Part shown: in pieces, positions 16,655 through 25,938 of the stretch | Layout of the letters: each line of letters opens with the position of its first letter | Position numbering within the stretch: the first letter of the stretch is position 1 | From: Streptomyces bikiniensis | GTDB lineage: Bacteria > Actinomycetota > Actinomycetes > Streptomycetales > Streptomycetaceae | DNA: 64,000 bases | Direction: 5' to 3' | NCBI GenBank assembly: GCA_000716465.1 | Contig: JNWL01000001.1 | Location: forward strand, 310,001 to 374,000 | The notes under the pieces: model-generated | Databases searched by the model: none | Seen by the model: only the letters and a program-made list of their open reading frames with translations | Told to the model about the DNA's origin: nothing | Position numbers and translations under genes: made by a program

Positions 16655-17560
16655 ATGCAGGGCACGGTCGACGGATTCAGCTACGGGCTCGTCACTCCGG
16701 TGGCCTCCTTCCTCATGGCCTGCCTCGGCGGCGCCCTCGGCCTGAGGTGCACCACCAGATCCCTCCGCCACCGCGACACCTTCAAGGCGGGCTGGCTCGT
16801 CCTCGGCGCCACCTCGATCGGCACCGGCATCTGGACCATGCACTTCATCGCCATGATGGGCTTCTCGGTCCAGCAGGCCCCGGTCGACTACGACCGGCCC
16901 ATCACCTTCGCCAGCCTGGGCGTCGCCATCCTCATGGTCGGCATCGGCATCCTCATCGTCGGATACCGCGGGGCGACCGCCCTCACCCTGGTCACCGGCG
17001 GCACCATCACCGGCCTCGGCATCGCCACCATGCACTACCTCGGCATGGCCGGCATGCGCCTCCACGGGCGCGTCGAGTACGACACCGCGACCGTGGCCCT
17101 CTCCGTGGTCATCGCCGTCGTGGCCGCCACCACGGCCCTCTGGGCGGCCGTCTCCGTGCATGGATTTCTGGCCAGTCTCGGCGCGAGCCTGGTGATGGGC
17201 GTCGCCGTCAGTGGTATGCACTACACCGCCATGGCCGCCGTCACCGTCCACCTGAACGGAGCCGCGGTCCCCGCCGCCTCCACCGCGCCCGCCGCCTCGC
17301 TGCTCCTGCCGATGCTGATCGGCCCGGCCGTCTTCCTCATCCTCGCCGCCGTCGTCGTCATGTTCGACCCGCTGCTCGTGATGGGCGACCCCGAGTGGCG
17401 GCGGACCCCCGTCCGGGCCGTGCACCGCCCCGGCGTGCCCGCCCCGCGCCACGTGCCGACCCACTACGGAGTGCCCGCCGGCCGGTCGGCCCGCCCCGCC
17501 CGCCGCGCCACCCGCAGGGCCGCCGCGGTCCACGGCGTGCACCGCTCCCAGGACTGGTGA
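16655..17560 (+). CDS. MHYT-domain integral membrane sensor protein
   Basis: A 301-residue protein with about seven transmembrane helices. The three MHYT motifs of this domain are visible: TMHFIAMMGF, TMHYLGMAGM and GMHYTAMAAV. MHYT domains are thought to bind copper near the outer membrane face and to sense oxygen, CO or NO. Here there is no attached GGDEF, EAL or histidine kinase output domain. The C-terminal ~60 residues form a basic Arg/Pro/His tail in the cytoplasm, so any output must be through another protein. ATG 16655 is preceded by GGGGTGGAGGG. Confidence 0.92.
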   Translation: MQGTVDGFSYGLVTPVASFLMACLGGALGLRCTTRSLRHRDTFKAGWLVLGATSIGTGIWTMHFIAMMGFSVQQAPVDYDRPITFASLGVAILMVGIGILIVGYRGATALTLVTGGTITGLGIATMHYLGMAGMRLHGRVEYDTATVALSVVIAVVAATTALWAAVSVHGFLASLGASLVMGVAVSGMHYTAMAAVTVHLNGAAVPAASTAPAASLLLPMLIGPAVFLILAAVVVMFDPLLVMGDPEWRRTPVRAVHRPGVPAPRHVPTHYGVPAGRSARPARRATRRAAAVHGVHRSQDW

Positions 17561-17631
17561 GGAGGCACCCGGCGGCCGGGCGGTGAGCCGATCACCGCCC
17601 GAGTGTCAGTGCCGGGTCGTACGGTGGTTGC

Positions 17632-19761
17632 ATGCGGCCCGTTTCCAAGATCGAACGTACGGTGGCGCCCTTCGAGGTCGTCAGCTCCTACCAGCCCAGC
17701 GGTGACCAGCCGACGGCCATCGCCGACCTCGAGCGGCGGATCCGCGCGGGCGAGAAGGACGTCGTGCTCCTCGGTGCCACCGGCACCGGCAAGTCGGCGA
17801 CCACCGCCTGGATGATCGAGAAGCTCCAGCGCCCCACCCTGGTGATGGCGCCGAACAAGACGCTGGCCGCCCAGCTGGCGAACGAGTTCCGCGAGCTCCT
17901 GCCCAACAACGCCGTCGAGTACTTCGTCTCGTACTACGACTACTACCAGCCCGAGGCGTACGTCCCGCAGTCGGACACCTACATCGAGAAGGACTCCTCG
18001 ATCAACGAGGAGGTGGAGCGGCTCCGCCACTCCGCGACGAACTCCCTGCTCACCCGCCGGGACGTGGTGGTCGTCGCCTCCGTCTCCTGCATCTACGGCC
18101 TCGGCACCCCCCAGGAGTACGTGGACCGGATGGTCCCGCTCAAGGTCGGCGAGGAGATCGACCGCGACCAGCTCCTCCGCCGCTTCGTCGACATCCAGTA
18201 CACCCGGAACGACCTGGCGTTCACCCGCGGCACCTTCCGGGTCCGCGGCGACACCATCGAGATCTTCCCGGTGTACGAGGAGCTGGCCGTCCGCATCGAG
18301 ATGTTCGGCGACGAGATCGAGGCCCTCTCCACCCTCCACCCGCTCACCGGCGAGGTCATCAGCGAGGACGAACAGCTGTACGTCTTCCCGGCCAGCCACT
18401 ACGTGGCGGGACCCGAGCGCATGGAGCGCGCGGTCAACGACATCGAGCGCGAGCTGGAGGGCCGCCTCGCCGAGCTGGACAAGCAGGGCAAGCACCTGGA
18501 GTCCCAGCGGCTGCGCATGCGGACCACGTACGACATCGAGATGATGCGCCAGATCGGCTCCTGCTCCGGCATCGAGAACTACTCGATGCACTTCGACGGA
18601 CGCGAGCCCGGCTCCGCGCCCAACACGCTCCTGGACTACTTCCCCGAGGACTTCCTGCTCGTCATCGACGAGTCCCACGTGACCGTGCCGCAGATCGGCG
18701 CCATGTACGAGGGCGACGCCTCCCGCAAGCGGACCCTGGTCGACCACGGCTTCCGGCTCCCGTCGGCCCTCGACAACCGCCCGCTGAAGTGGGAGGAGTT
18801 CCAGGAGCGGATCGGCCAGACCGTCTACCTCTCCGCGACCCCCGGCACGTACGAGCTCTCGCGCGGCGACGGCTTCGTCGAGCAGATCATCCGCCCCACC
18901 GGCCTCGTCGACCCCGAGGTCGTCGTCAAGCCCACCGAGGGCCAGATCGACGACCTGGTCCACGAGATCCGGCTGCGCACCGAGCGGGACGAGCGGGTCC
19001 TCGTCACCACCCTCACCAAGAAGATGGCCGAGGACCTCACCGACTACTTCCTGGAGCTCGGCATCCAGGTGCGCTACCTGCACAGCGACGTCGACACCCT
19101 GCGCCGCATCGAGCTGCTGCGCGAGCTGCGCGCCGGAGAGTACGACGTCCTGGTCGGCATCAACCTCCTCCGGGAGGGCCTCGACCTCCCCGAGGTGTCC
19201 CTGGTCGCCATCCTGGACGCCGACAAGCAGGGCTTCCTGCGCTCCGGGACCTCCCTCATCCAGACGATCGGCCGTGCCGCGCGGAACGTCTCGGGCCAGG
19301 TCCACATGTACGCGGACCGGATCACCCCGGCGATGGAGCAGGCCATCGACGAGACCAACCGGCGCCGCGAGAAGCAGATCGCGTACAACACGGAGCACGG
19401 CATCGACCCGCAGCCGCTCCGCAAGAAGATCAGCGACATCGCGGCGACCATCGCGCGCGAGGAGATCGACACCGAGGAACTGCTCGGCACCGGCTACCGG
19501 CAGGAGAAGGAGGGCAAGGGAGCCAAGGCCCCCGTCCCCTCGCTCGCCGCGCACGCGCCCAAGGGCCGGGGCGGGGCCGGCTCCACGGTCGAGCTCGGCG
19601 ACCGGCCCGCCACCGAACTGGCCGCGATCATCGAGGACATGACGAACCGGATGCGCGCCGCCGCCGTGGAGCTCCAGTTCGAGGTGGCCGCCCGGCTCCG
19701 CGACGAGGTGGGAGAGCTGAAGAAGGAGTTGCGCCAGATGAAGGAGGCGGGCCTCGCCTGA
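17632..19761 (+). CDS. uvrB: Excinuclease ABC subunit B
   Basis: A 709-residue central protein of nucleotide excision repair. It is loaded by UvrA on damaged DNA and positions UvrC. Walker A GATGTGKS, the beta-hairpin [12 protein letters not shown] that inserts between strands, the DEAD-like VIDESHVTV, motif V/VI ([23 protein letters not shown]) and the C-terminal UVR motif ([25 protein letters not shown]) that binds UvrC are all present. The segment before the UVR motif ([20 protein letters not shown]) is a longer linker than in E. coli. A -10-like TACGGT ends six bases before ATG 17632, so the message may be leaderless. Confidence 0.98.
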   Translation: MRPVSKIERTVAPFEVVSSYQPSGDQPTAIADLERRIRAGEKDVVLLGATGTGKSATTAWMIEKLQRPTLVMAPNKTLAAQLANEFRELLPNNAVEYFVSYYDYYQPEAYVPQSDTYIEKDSSINEEVERLRHSATNSLLTRRDVVVVASVSCIYGLGTPQEYVDRMVPLKVGEEIDRDQLLRRFVDIQYTRNDLAFTRGTFRVRGDTIEIFPVYEELAVRIEMFGDEIEALSTLHPLTGEVISEDEQLYVFPASHYVAGPERMERAVNDIERELEGRLAELDKQGKHLESQRLRMRTTYDIEMMRQIGSCSGIENYSMHFDGREPGSAPNTLLDYFPEDFLLVIDESHVTVPQIGAMYEGDASRKRTLVDHGFRLPSALDNRPLKWEEFQERIGQTVYLSATPGTYELSRGDGFVEQIIRPTGLVDPEVVVKPTEGQIDDLVHEIRLRTERDERVLVTTLTKKMAEDLTDYFLELGIQVRYLHSDVDTLRRIELLRELRAGEYDVLVGINLLREGLDLPEVSLVAILDADKQGFLRSGTSLIQTIGRAARNVSGQVHMYADRITPAMEQAIDETNRRREKQIAYNTEHGIDPQPLRKKISDIAATIAREEIDTEELLGTGYRQEKEGKGAKAPVPSLAAHAPKGRGGAGSTVELGDRPATELAAIIEDMTNRMRAAAVELQFEVAARLRDEVGELKKELRQMKEAGLA

Positions 19762-19765
19762 CCGC

Positions 19766-19810
19766 GGGCGGCCCGGTGTGTTGCAAGACCGACACAAAAC
19801 CGGACCGCCC
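19766..19810 (+). terminator. Probable terminator after uvrB
   Basis: GGGCGG-C-CCGGT (19766-19777) pairs with ACCGG-A-CCGCCC (19799-19810), an 11-bp stem with one mismatch. It begins five bases after the uvrB stop and separates uvrB from the TerD gene. Confidence 0.6.
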
Positions 19811-19900
19811 CTCCGCGGTGTCAGTGACCCTGCGTAGGGTGCGGAACAACCGCACGCACCGGACAGCGGGCGCGGGGAACGCAACGAGAGGGGCACGCGC

Positions 19901-20479
19901 GTGACCGTGAACATGACCAAGGGTCAGGCCATCAGCCTGGAGAAGAAGGGCGGGGGCAGCCTCACCCAGGTGCGGATGGGGCTCGGCTGGCAGGCGGCGC
20001 CGCGCCGCGGTCTGTTCGGCTCGCGCACCCGCGAGATCGACCTGGACGCCTCGGCCGTGCTCTTCGCCGACAAGCAGCCGGTCGACGTGGTCTTCTTCCG
20101 GCACCTGGTCAGCGACGACGGCTCGGTCAAGCACACCGGCGACAACCTGGTGGGCGGCGCCGGGCAGGGCGGCGACGACGAGGCGATCCTGGTCGACCTG
20201 GAGCGGATCCCGGTCCACATCGACCAGATCGTCTTCACGGTGAACTCCTTCACCGGTCAGACCTTCCAGGAGGTGCAGAACGCCTTCTGCCGGCTCGTCG
20301 ACGAGACGAACGGACAGGAGCTGGCGCGCTACACCCTCGACGGCGGCGGCCGCTACACCGCCCAGATCATGGCGAAGGTGCACCGGGCCGGTTCCGGCTG
20401 GCAGATGACGGCCCTGGGCAACCCGGCCAACGGTCGCACCTTCCAGGACCTGATGCCGGCGATCCTGCCGCACCTGTAG
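19901..20479 (+). CDS. TerD-family tellurium/stress resistance protein
   Basis: A 192-residue TerD-fold protein. The family start (MTVNMTKGQAISLEKKGG), the Ca2+-site aspartate region (EIDLDASAVLFAD), FFRHLVSDDGSVKHTGDNLVG, and the second acidic site (GGDDEAILVDLERIP) are clear. TerD proteins bind calcium and take part in membrane-linked stress and phage-response complexes. GTG 19901 is used; an internal GTG and ATG within six codons are less likely given family alignments. It precedes a TerD fusion gene and a TerC gene, forming a Ter block, with a hairpin terminator after it. Confidence 0.93.
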   Translation: MTVNMTKGQAISLEKKGGGSLTQVRMGLGWQAAPRRGLFGSRTREIDLDASAVLFADKQPVDVVFFRHLVSDDGSVKHTGDNLVGGAGQGGDDEAILVDLERIPVHIDQIVFTVNSFTGQTFQEVQNAFCRLVDETNGQELARYTLDGGGRYTAQIMAKVHRAGSGWQMTALGNPANGRTFQDLMPAILPHL

Positions 20480-20501
20480 GCGCTCCGCGCACCACGCACC
20501 C

Positions 20502-20535
20502 ACAGCTCCCGGAGGCAGCCGCCGCCGGGAGCTGT
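20502..20535 (+). terminator. Terminator between the two TerD genes
   Basis: ACAGCTCCCGG (20502-20512) and CCGGGAGCTGT (20525-20535) form a perfect 11-bp stem with a 12-base loop. No T run follows. It should stop or reduce read-through into the TerD fusion gene. Confidence 0.7.
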
Positions 20536-20644
20536 CCCGCATGACCCGTCCGGTGCCCTGCATCCGGACGGCCCGTGAACGATCCGTTGGAACCGCACCG
20601 GACACGCGAGAACGCACCGGGGAAGCACCGAGGGGACAGAGTCG

Positions 20645-22738
20645 ATGACGGCCGAGCTGGTCCGGGGGCAGAACCACCCCCTGCCCGACACCCGACTGGA
20701 GATCCGGGTGTCGGCCGGTCATCCGGTCCTCGCCGGAGCCACCCTCGCCGACGGGGAGGGCAGGGTCCCCGGCACGGAGTGGATCGCCCACCCCGGCGCG
20801 CCCTCGCTTCCCGGCGTCGACGTCCCCCGGGCCGCCGCGGCCGACCACCGCCTCTCCGTCGACCTCGGGGCGATGCCCGGCACCGTCCACCGGATCTCGG
20901 TCCTCCTGGCACTGACCGGACACGGCGGAGCCGCCCGCTTCGGAGCCGTCGCCGCCCCGTTCGTCGCCGTCGCGGGGCCCGACGGCAGCGAGATCGCCAG
21001 CTACACCGTCACCGGGCTCGACAGCGAGACCGCCGTCGTCGCCCTGGAGCTGTACCGCCGCCAGGGCGCCTGGAAGGTGCGCGCCATGGGCCAGGGGTAC
21101 GAGGGCGGACTCGCCGCCCTCCTCGGCGACCAGGGCCTGGAGCGGCCCGCCGACGCGGCCGCGGCCATCCTGGCGGCGGCGTCGGGACCCGCTCCCGCGG
21201 TGACCGCCCCGCAGCCGCGCGTCCCCGAGCCGGAGCGGGTGCCGCGGTCGACGCCCCCGGCCCCGGACTCCGCAGGCCCGGCGGACTCCGCAGTCCCGGC
21301 GGTCCCCGCGGCCCCGGACCCCGCCCTCCCGGTCGTCCCGGCCCCGGAGCTTCCGGCCGGTTCGGACCACCCCACGCCCCTGGCCACCCCGGTCGTCCCG
21401 GCCCCCGCCTCCCCGGTGGCCTCAGAGCCCCCGCTCCCGCCGCTCCCGCCGGTCGTCTCCGACCCGACGCCGACCGTGCCGGTGACCCCGCCGCAAGGTA
21501 CGGACACGGGCGCGCGGGCCCCGGGCGGCCCCATCGACTACTCCCACCCCCGCCGCGGGCCCGCCGCCGCGCAGGAGCCCCCGCAGTCCCCGCCGCAGGC
21601 CCCGCCCGCGCCGGTCGCCGGGGACGCCTCCGGCTGGTCCATGGACGAGCGCCTGTACAACCAGGTGTGGGGGATGTTCGAGGACCTGGCCCGTACCGCC
21701 GCCGCCTACCGCAGCGCCTGTGACTTCGCGGAGTCCCGGCTCGACCGCGAGCTCGACCAGACCCTCTCCGACTACCGCGCGCGAAACGGGGGTGCGAACG
21801 ACGCCGCCCGGGCGGCCGCCAGGGCCCGGCACGACGAACTGGTGGAGCGGGCCCGGACGGTCCTCGACCGGGACCTCGCCCAGCTCGCGGCCGAGTCCGA
21901 GGTGGTCGAGCCGGCCCTGCCGGCCGCCTACGCCCGCTGGGACAACCCCGTCTGGCACGCCTACCGCGTCCCGACCGAGGAGCCGATGGCCGTCCGGCTC
22001 GGCGACCTCCACCTGCCCGAGCGGGCCGAGCTGCGGATCCCCATGCTCGTCCGGCTGCCGCTGGAGCGCGGGCTGTGGGTGGACAGCGGCCGGGGCCACT
22101 CCGAGGCGGCCGGTCTCCTCGACGAGACCGAGCTGCGGCGGCTCGCCCTGGACAGCGCGGTCGCGCACACGGCCCGGCTGCTCGCCGGGCACCCGGCGGG
22201 CGGCTTCACCGTCCACGTCCTCGACGCGGCCGGGGCGGGTGCCGCGTCCCTCGCGCCGCTCGTGGACTCGGGCGTCCTCGCAGCCCCGCCGGCCCGGGGC
22301 GCGGCCGGTGTCTCGGCGGTCCTGGAGCAGCTCACCGAGCGGGTCGACCTGCTCCAGATGGCGGTGCGGGCCGGCGCGGCCGACGCGCTGCCGCCCGGCC
22401 TCGACACGGCCCGGCAGCTCCTCGTCGTGCACGACTTCCCGCACGGCTTCGACGACCGTGCGGTCACCCGGCTCCGCTACCTCGCCGACGAGGGGCCCTC
22501 GGTCGGCGTCCATCTGCTGATGGTGGCGGACCGGGCGGACGCGGCCGCGTACGGGCCGCTCCTCGACCCCCTGTGGCGCTCGCTGCTGCGGCTCACCCCC
22601 GTCCCCGACGACCACCTCGCCGACCCGTGGGTGGGGCACGCCTGGTCGTACGAACCGCCGGTGCTCCCGCCGGGCAGCGGGGTCCTGCGGCAGGTCCTCG
22701 CGGAGGTGGCGGCCGCCCGCCGGGGAAAGAGGTTCTGA
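20645..22738 (+). CDS. TerD domain fused to a linker and an eroded FtsK/HerA-like ATPase region
   Basis: A 697-residue multidomain protein. Residues ~1-175 are a TerD domain (GHPVLAGATLADGEGRVPGTEW, ELYRRQGAWKVRAMGQGYEGGL). Residues ~180-330 are a Pro/Ala-rich, probably unfolded linker. A helical region follows (~335-430, ERLYNQVWGMFEDLARTAAAYRSACDF). The last ~260 residues resemble the FtsK/HerA-like ATPase fold found in Ter proteins: MAVRLGDLHLPE, MLVRLPLERGLWVDSGRG where a Walker A would be, and LLVVHDFPHGFDDRAVTRL as a Walker-B-like strand. No GK(S/T) is present, so ATP hydrolysis is doubtful. It likely scaffolds a Ter membrane complex. ATG 20645 follows GAGGGGACAG. Confidence 0.85.
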   Translation: MTAELVRGQNHPLPDTRLEIRVSAGHPVLAGATLADGEGRVPGTEWIAHPGAPSLPGVDVPRAAAADHRLSVDLGAMPGTVHRISVLLALTGHGGAARFGAVAAPFVAVAGPDGSEIASYTVTGLDSETAVVALELYRRQGAWKVRAMGQGYEGGLAALLGDQGLERPADAAAAILAAASGPAPAVTAPQPRVPEPERVPRSTPPAPDSAGPADSAVPAVPAAPDPALPVVPAPELPAGSDHPTPLATPVVPAPASPVASEPPLPPLPPVVSDPTPTVPVTPPQGTDTGARAPGGPIDYSHPRRGPAAAQEPPQSPPQAPPAPVAGDASGWSMDERLYNQVWGMFEDLARTAAAYRSACDFAESRLDRELDQTLSDYRARNGGANDAARAAARARHDELVERARTVLDRDLAQLAAESEVVEPALPAAYARWDNPVWHAYRVPTEEPMAVRLGDLHLPERAELRIPMLVRLPLERGLWVDSGRGHSEAAGLLDETELRRLALDSAVAHTARLLAGHPAGGFTVHVLDAAGAGAASLAPLVDSGVLAAPPARGAAGVSAVLEQLTERVDLLQMAVRAGAADALPPGLDTARQLLVVHDFPHGFDDRAVTRLRYLADEGPSVGVHLLMVADRADAAAYGPLLDPLWRSLLRLTPVPDDHLADPWVGHAWSYEPPVLPPGSGVLRQVLAEVAAARRGKRF

Positions 22739-22769
22739 CCTGGCATTTTGATGGCCCTTTAGCCTGCCC

Positions 22770-22799
22770 TTTACCTTCTCTTGGTGTTTCGGGTAGTGT
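22770..22799 (+). promoter_or_regulatory. terC: Promoter of the riboswitch-terC transcript
   Basis: TTTACC (22770-22775) and TAGTGT (22794-22799) are 18 bp apart in a locally AT-rich patch. The expected transcription start, about 22806, lies exactly where the folded riboswitch begins. Confidence 0.6.
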
Positions 22800-22806
22800 T
22801 CTTCAC

Positions 22807-22967
22807 GCGGAGGGGAGTACTCCCCAAGCGCGGCGTGCCCGTCAGTACGGAGGGATCCCAGTGATCCGATCCCGGGGCGTCGGCCCGGCGGCGGTCAGCC
22901 CGCCGCTCGGGTGGAAGAGACCTCCGGCAGCGACGACGCTGATCAAGTAGCCGTACGACGCCGGAGG
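22807..22967 (+). promoter_or_regulatory. yybP-ykoY manganese riboswitch with ribosome-site switch
   Basis: The leader of the TerC gene carries the conserved parts of the yybP-ykoY class: GGGGAGTA (22812-22819) near the 5' end, GTCAGTAC (22841-22848), GC-rich arms, and AAGAGACCTCCGGC (22915-22928) near the 3' end. Helix P1 is CGGAGG (22808-22813) with CCTCCG (22921-22926). The same 3' strand, CCTCCGGC (22921-22928), is also perfectly complementary to GCCGGAGG (22960-22967), which contains the ribosome-binding site. Metal binding should hold P1 and free the site. This class binds Mn2+ and controls Mn exporters (established knowledge). Confidence 0.87.
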
Positions 22968-22971
22968 CGCA

Positions 22972-23979
22972 ATGGACGTTTCAACGACCATGTGGGTCCT
23001 GACCATTCTCGGTCTGTGTGCCCTGATCGGTGCCGACTTCTTCATCGGGCGCAAGCCCCATGACGTGTCGGTCAAGGAAGCCGGGATCTGGACGATCGTC
23101 TGGATCGTGCTCGCGGTACTTTTCGGTATCGGTCTGCTGTTCTTCGGCAACGCCCAGGCGTCCGGAGAGTTCTTCGCCGGATACATCACCGAGAAGTCGC
23201 TCAGTGTCGACAACCTCTTCGTCTTCGTCCTGATCATGGCGAAGTTCTCGGTGCCCTCGCACCTCCAGCAGCGCGTGCTGCTGATCGGCGTCCTGATCGC
23301 CCTGGTGCTCCGCGCGATCTTCATCGCCGCCGGCGCCGCGATCATCGCCAGCTTCTCCTGGGTCTTCTACATCTTCGGCGCGTTCCTGATCTACACCGCC
23401 TGGAAGCTCATCCAGGAGGCGCGCTCCGACGAGGAGGAGGACGAGTTCGAGGAGAACCGCCTCCTCAAGAGCATCGAGAAGAAGTTCGGCGTCGCCGACC
23501 GGTACCACGGCACCAAGCTCTTCATCCGGGTCAACGGCAAGCGGGTGATGACCCCGCTGATGGTCGTCATGCTGGCCATCGGCACCACCGACATCCTCTT
23601 CGCCCTCGACTCCATCCCGGCGATCTTCGGCCTCACCCAGGACCCGTACATCGTCTTCACCGCCAACGCCTTCGCCCTCATGGGTCTGCGGCAGCTGTAC
23701 TTCCTGATCGGCGGCCTGCTCAAGAAGCTGGTCCACCTCAGCTACGGCCTGTCGGTGATCCTCGGCTTCATCGGCGTCAAGCTGGTGCTGCACGCCCTGC
23801 ACGAGTCCGGGGTCCACGTCCCGGAGATCTCCATCCCGGTCTCCCTCGCGGTCATCTGCGGTGTTCTGATCATCACCACGATCACCAGCCTGATCGCCTC
23901 CAAGCGGCAGGCCGAGCGGGAGGCCGCCCAGAGCGTGGCCGACGCCGACGGCACCGAGAAGGACAGCATCGGCGCCTGA
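22972..23979 (+). CDS. terC: TerC/Alx-family membrane protein, probable Mn2+ exporter
   Basis: A 335-residue integral membrane protein with about nine helices. TerC hallmarks with acidic residues inside the membrane are present: TEKSLSVDNLFVFVLIMAKF and IGTTDILFALDSIPAIFGLTQDPYIVFTANAFALMGLR. The loop at ~150-185 is strongly acidic then basic (SDEEEDEFEENRLLKSIEKKFG). TerC/Alx/MeeF proteins move Mn2+ out of the cytoplasm or supply it to exported enzymes. The manganese riboswitch directly upstream supports this over a role in tellurite resistance alone. ATG 22972 is served by CCGGAGG, the sequence the riboswitch can mask. Confidence 0.95.
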   Translation: MDVSTTMWVLTILGLCALIGADFFIGRKPHDVSVKEAGIWTIVWIVLAVLFGIGLLFFGNAQASGEFFAGYITEKSLSVDNLFVFVLIMAKFSVPSHLQQRVLLIGVLIALVLRAIFIAAGAAIIASFSWVFYIFGAFLIYTAWKLIQEARSDEEEDEFEENRLLKSIEKKFGVADRYHGTKLFIRVNGKRVMTPLMVVMLAIGTTDILFALDSIPAIFGLTQDPYIVFTANAFALMGLRQLYFLIGGLLKKLVHLSYGLSVILGFIGVKLVLHALHESGVHVPEISIPVSLAVICGVLIITTITSLIASKRQAEREAAQSVADADGTEKDSIGA

Positions 23980-23990
23980 CGCGACGCACA

Positions 23991-24036
23991 CGGCGACGGC
24001 CGGCCCGGGAACCCCCTCCCCGGCCGGCCTTCGCCG
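23991..24036. terminator. Terminator between convergent terC and MFS genes
   Basis: Nested pairing: CGGCGA (23991-23996) with TCGCCG (24031-24036) outside, and GGCCGGCCCGGG (23998-24009) with CCCCGGCCGGCC (24018-24029) inside (one mismatch at the loop side). TTTC follows on the plus strand. Confidence 0.7.
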
Positions 24037-24062
24037 TTTCCGCGCCCCGGTCCCGGTCGGTC

Positions 24063-25385
24063 TCAGGCGGGCGCGGGCTCCTTCGCCGGAGCGCGCGCCG
24101 GCAGGGTCTCCGGAAGGAGCGCGAAGCAGCCCAGGCTGACCAGGGCCACCAGCGTCAGATACGCCGCCACGCCCCACGGCGGACCCGGAGCGCCCTCGGA
24201 GAGCGCGGTGGCCGCGAGGGGAGTCAGGGCGCCGCCGAGGACGCCCGCGAGGTTGTAGCCGACGGCCGCGCCCGTGCAGCGGACCCGGGGCTCGTACAGC
24301 TCCGGCAGGTACGCGGAGACCACCGCGAACATCGTGATGAAGGCCAGCAGCGCGCCCAGGAAGCCGAGGAACATCAGCGGCGGCCGCGCGGTGTGCAGCA
24401 GCGCCACCATGGGGAACATCCAGAGCGCACAGCCCGTGCACCCGGCCAGGCAGAGCGTCCGGCGGCCCCAGCGGTCGGCGAGGAGCGCCGCGAGCGGGGT
24501 GACCGCGCCCATCACCGCCACCGCCGCCATGACGCAGCCCAGCATCACCGGACCGCTCAGACCCAGCCGCCCGGTGCCGTAGGCCAGGGCCCAGGTGGAG
24601 ACCGCGTAGAAGACCGCGTACCCGACCGCGAGGGCGCCCGCCGTCAGCAGCACCAGCCGCCAGTGGTCCCGGACCACCTCGGCCAGCGGGGCGCCCGCGC
24701 GCCGCCCGGACGCGGACAGCTCCTCGAACTGCGGGGTCTCCGCGAGCGAGGAGCGCAGCAGCAGTCCGCCCGCCGCGAGCAGCCCCGCCGCCCAGAACGG
24801 CACCCGCCAGCCCCAGGAGCGGAACTCCGCGTCGCTCAGCCCGGCCGTGAGCCCCAGCATCACCCCGTTCGCCAGGAGGAAGCCGACCGCCGGGCCGATC
24901 TGCGGGAAGCTCGCCCACAGCGCGCGCCGGCCCTTCGGAGCGTGCTCGGCGGTGAGCAGCACCGCACCGCCCCACTCGCCGCCCAGGCCGAGCCCCTGGA
25001 GGAAGCGGAGCAGGAGCAGCAGCACGGGGGCGGCGATGCCGAGCGTCGCGTACGTGGGGAGGCAGCCGACCGCGACCGTGGCGCAGCCGGTCAGGAGCAG
25101 GGAGGCGAAGAGGACCGGGCGCCGGCCGTACCGGTCGCCGACGTGGCCGAAGAGGACCGAGCCGAGCGGCCGGGCCACGAACCCGGCGGCGAAGGTGCCG
25201 AAGGCGGCCAGGGTCCCGGCGAGCGGGGAGAAGCTCGGGAAGAAGAGCGGCCCCAGGACGAGGGCGGCGGCGGTCCCGTAGACGTAGAAGTCGAAGAACT
25301 CGATGGCGGTGCCGACCAGCGAGGCGGCGGCGATCCGGCCCATCGAAGGGCCGGTGGGGGGCGACGGAGAGTGACGGCGGTGCAT
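24063..25385 (-). CDS. Metabolite:H+ symporter (MHS) family MFS transporter
   Basis: A 440-residue proton-coupled transporter of the ProP/ShiA/KgtP type. Characteristic MHS segments are GTAIEFFDFYVYGTAAALV in helix 1, GHVGDRYGRRPVL in loop 2-3, LRFLQGLGLGGEWGGAVLLTAEHAP in helix 4-5, LADRWGRRTL in loop 8-9 and VRCTGAAVGYNLAG near helix 11. About 12 helices. Members import organic acids, shikimate or compatible solutes; the substrate here cannot be told. ATG 25385 sits at the end of a long leader-free start. It is a single gene. Confidence 0.93.
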   Translation of the reverse strand: MHRRHSPSPPTGPSMGRIAAASLVGTAIEFFDFYVYGTAAALVLGPLFFPSFSPLAGTLAAFGTFAAGFVARPLGSVLFGHVGDRYGRRPVLFASLLLTGCATVAVGCLPTYATLGIAAPVLLLLLRFLQGLGLGGEWGGAVLLTAEHAPKGRRALWASFPQIGPAVGFLLANGVMLGLTAGLSDAEFRSWGWRVPFWAAGLLAAGGLLLRSSLAETPQFEELSASGRRAGAPLAEVVRDHWRLVLLTAGALAVGYAVFYAVSTWALAYGTGRLGLSGPVMLGCVMAAVAVMGAVTPLAALLADRWGRRTLCLAGCTGCALWMFPMVALLHTARPPLMFLGFLGALLAFITMFAVVSAYLPELYEPRVRCTGAAVGYNLAGVLGGALTPLAATALSEGAPGPPWGVAAYLTLVALVSLGCFALLPETLPARAPAKEPAPA

Positions 25386-25475
25386 GTCCCGCGATCTACC
25401 CGCCGATCACCCCGGCTACGGGGGCGTGCGGGAGCGCGCCGCTGATGGGGCGCGCGCCCTCCGTCCGCCCTCGGG

Positions 25476-25665
25476 TCACCAGCCGCGCTCGCGCCACTCC
25501 CCGAGGCGGGGACGCTCGTCACCGAGCGTGATGCCCTTGCCGTGGCCCGGATAGACCCGGGACTCGTCCGGAAGGACCTCGAAGAGCTTGGTCTCCACGT
25601 CGTGAAGGAGGCTCGCGAAGGCCGCCGGGTCCTGGTGGGTGTTGCCCACGCCGCCGGGGGAGGGG
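25476..25665 (-). pseudogene. C-terminal fragment of a metallo-beta-lactamase-fold hydrolase
   Basis: The minus strand encodes about 60 residues ending in a proper TGA (25478-25476) that align closely with the end of the intact hydrolase at 26476. Shared parts include PGG.G, ETK.F, LPDE, VYPGHG, LG.ERP and EWR.RGW. Nothing upstream encodes the metal-binding N-terminal half. The homology stops at about 25665, where a heptanucleotide tandem repeat begins. It is a truncated paralogue or xenologue, not a working enzyme. Identity to the intact copy is clearly below that of a recent duplication. Confidence 0.78.
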
Positions 25666-25673
25666 CGCTTCCC

Positions 25674-25750
25674 CGTCAGCCGTCAGCCGTCAGCCGTCAG
25701 CCGTCAGCCACCAGCCGTCAGCCGTCGGCTGTCAGCCCTCAGCCGTCGCC
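25674..25750. repeat. Heptanucleotide tandem repeat, 11 units
   Basis: Eleven consecutive 7-bp units with consensus CGTCAGC, five exact at the left and more diverged to the right (CACCAGC, CGTCGGC, TGTCAGC, CCTCAGC, CGTCGCC). It sits precisely at the break of the truncated hydrolase copy, suggesting slippage or repair at the deletion joint. Confidence 0.9.
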
Positions 25751-25938
25751 TGGGGGCGGGGGCCGGCCGGCTCCGCCACTTCTGTCCGGACGGATCCGTG
25801 GACCCCGGTCGAGTCGCGGACACGAGAGGGGCCCGCGCGACCGTGTCGGGTCGAGCGGGACCTTTGCCGTGCGGGTGGCGGACGGATGCCAGCTTGCTTG
25901 GAGCGCGGCCCCGTCGCCTGGCGCAGAGCGGACAGCCG

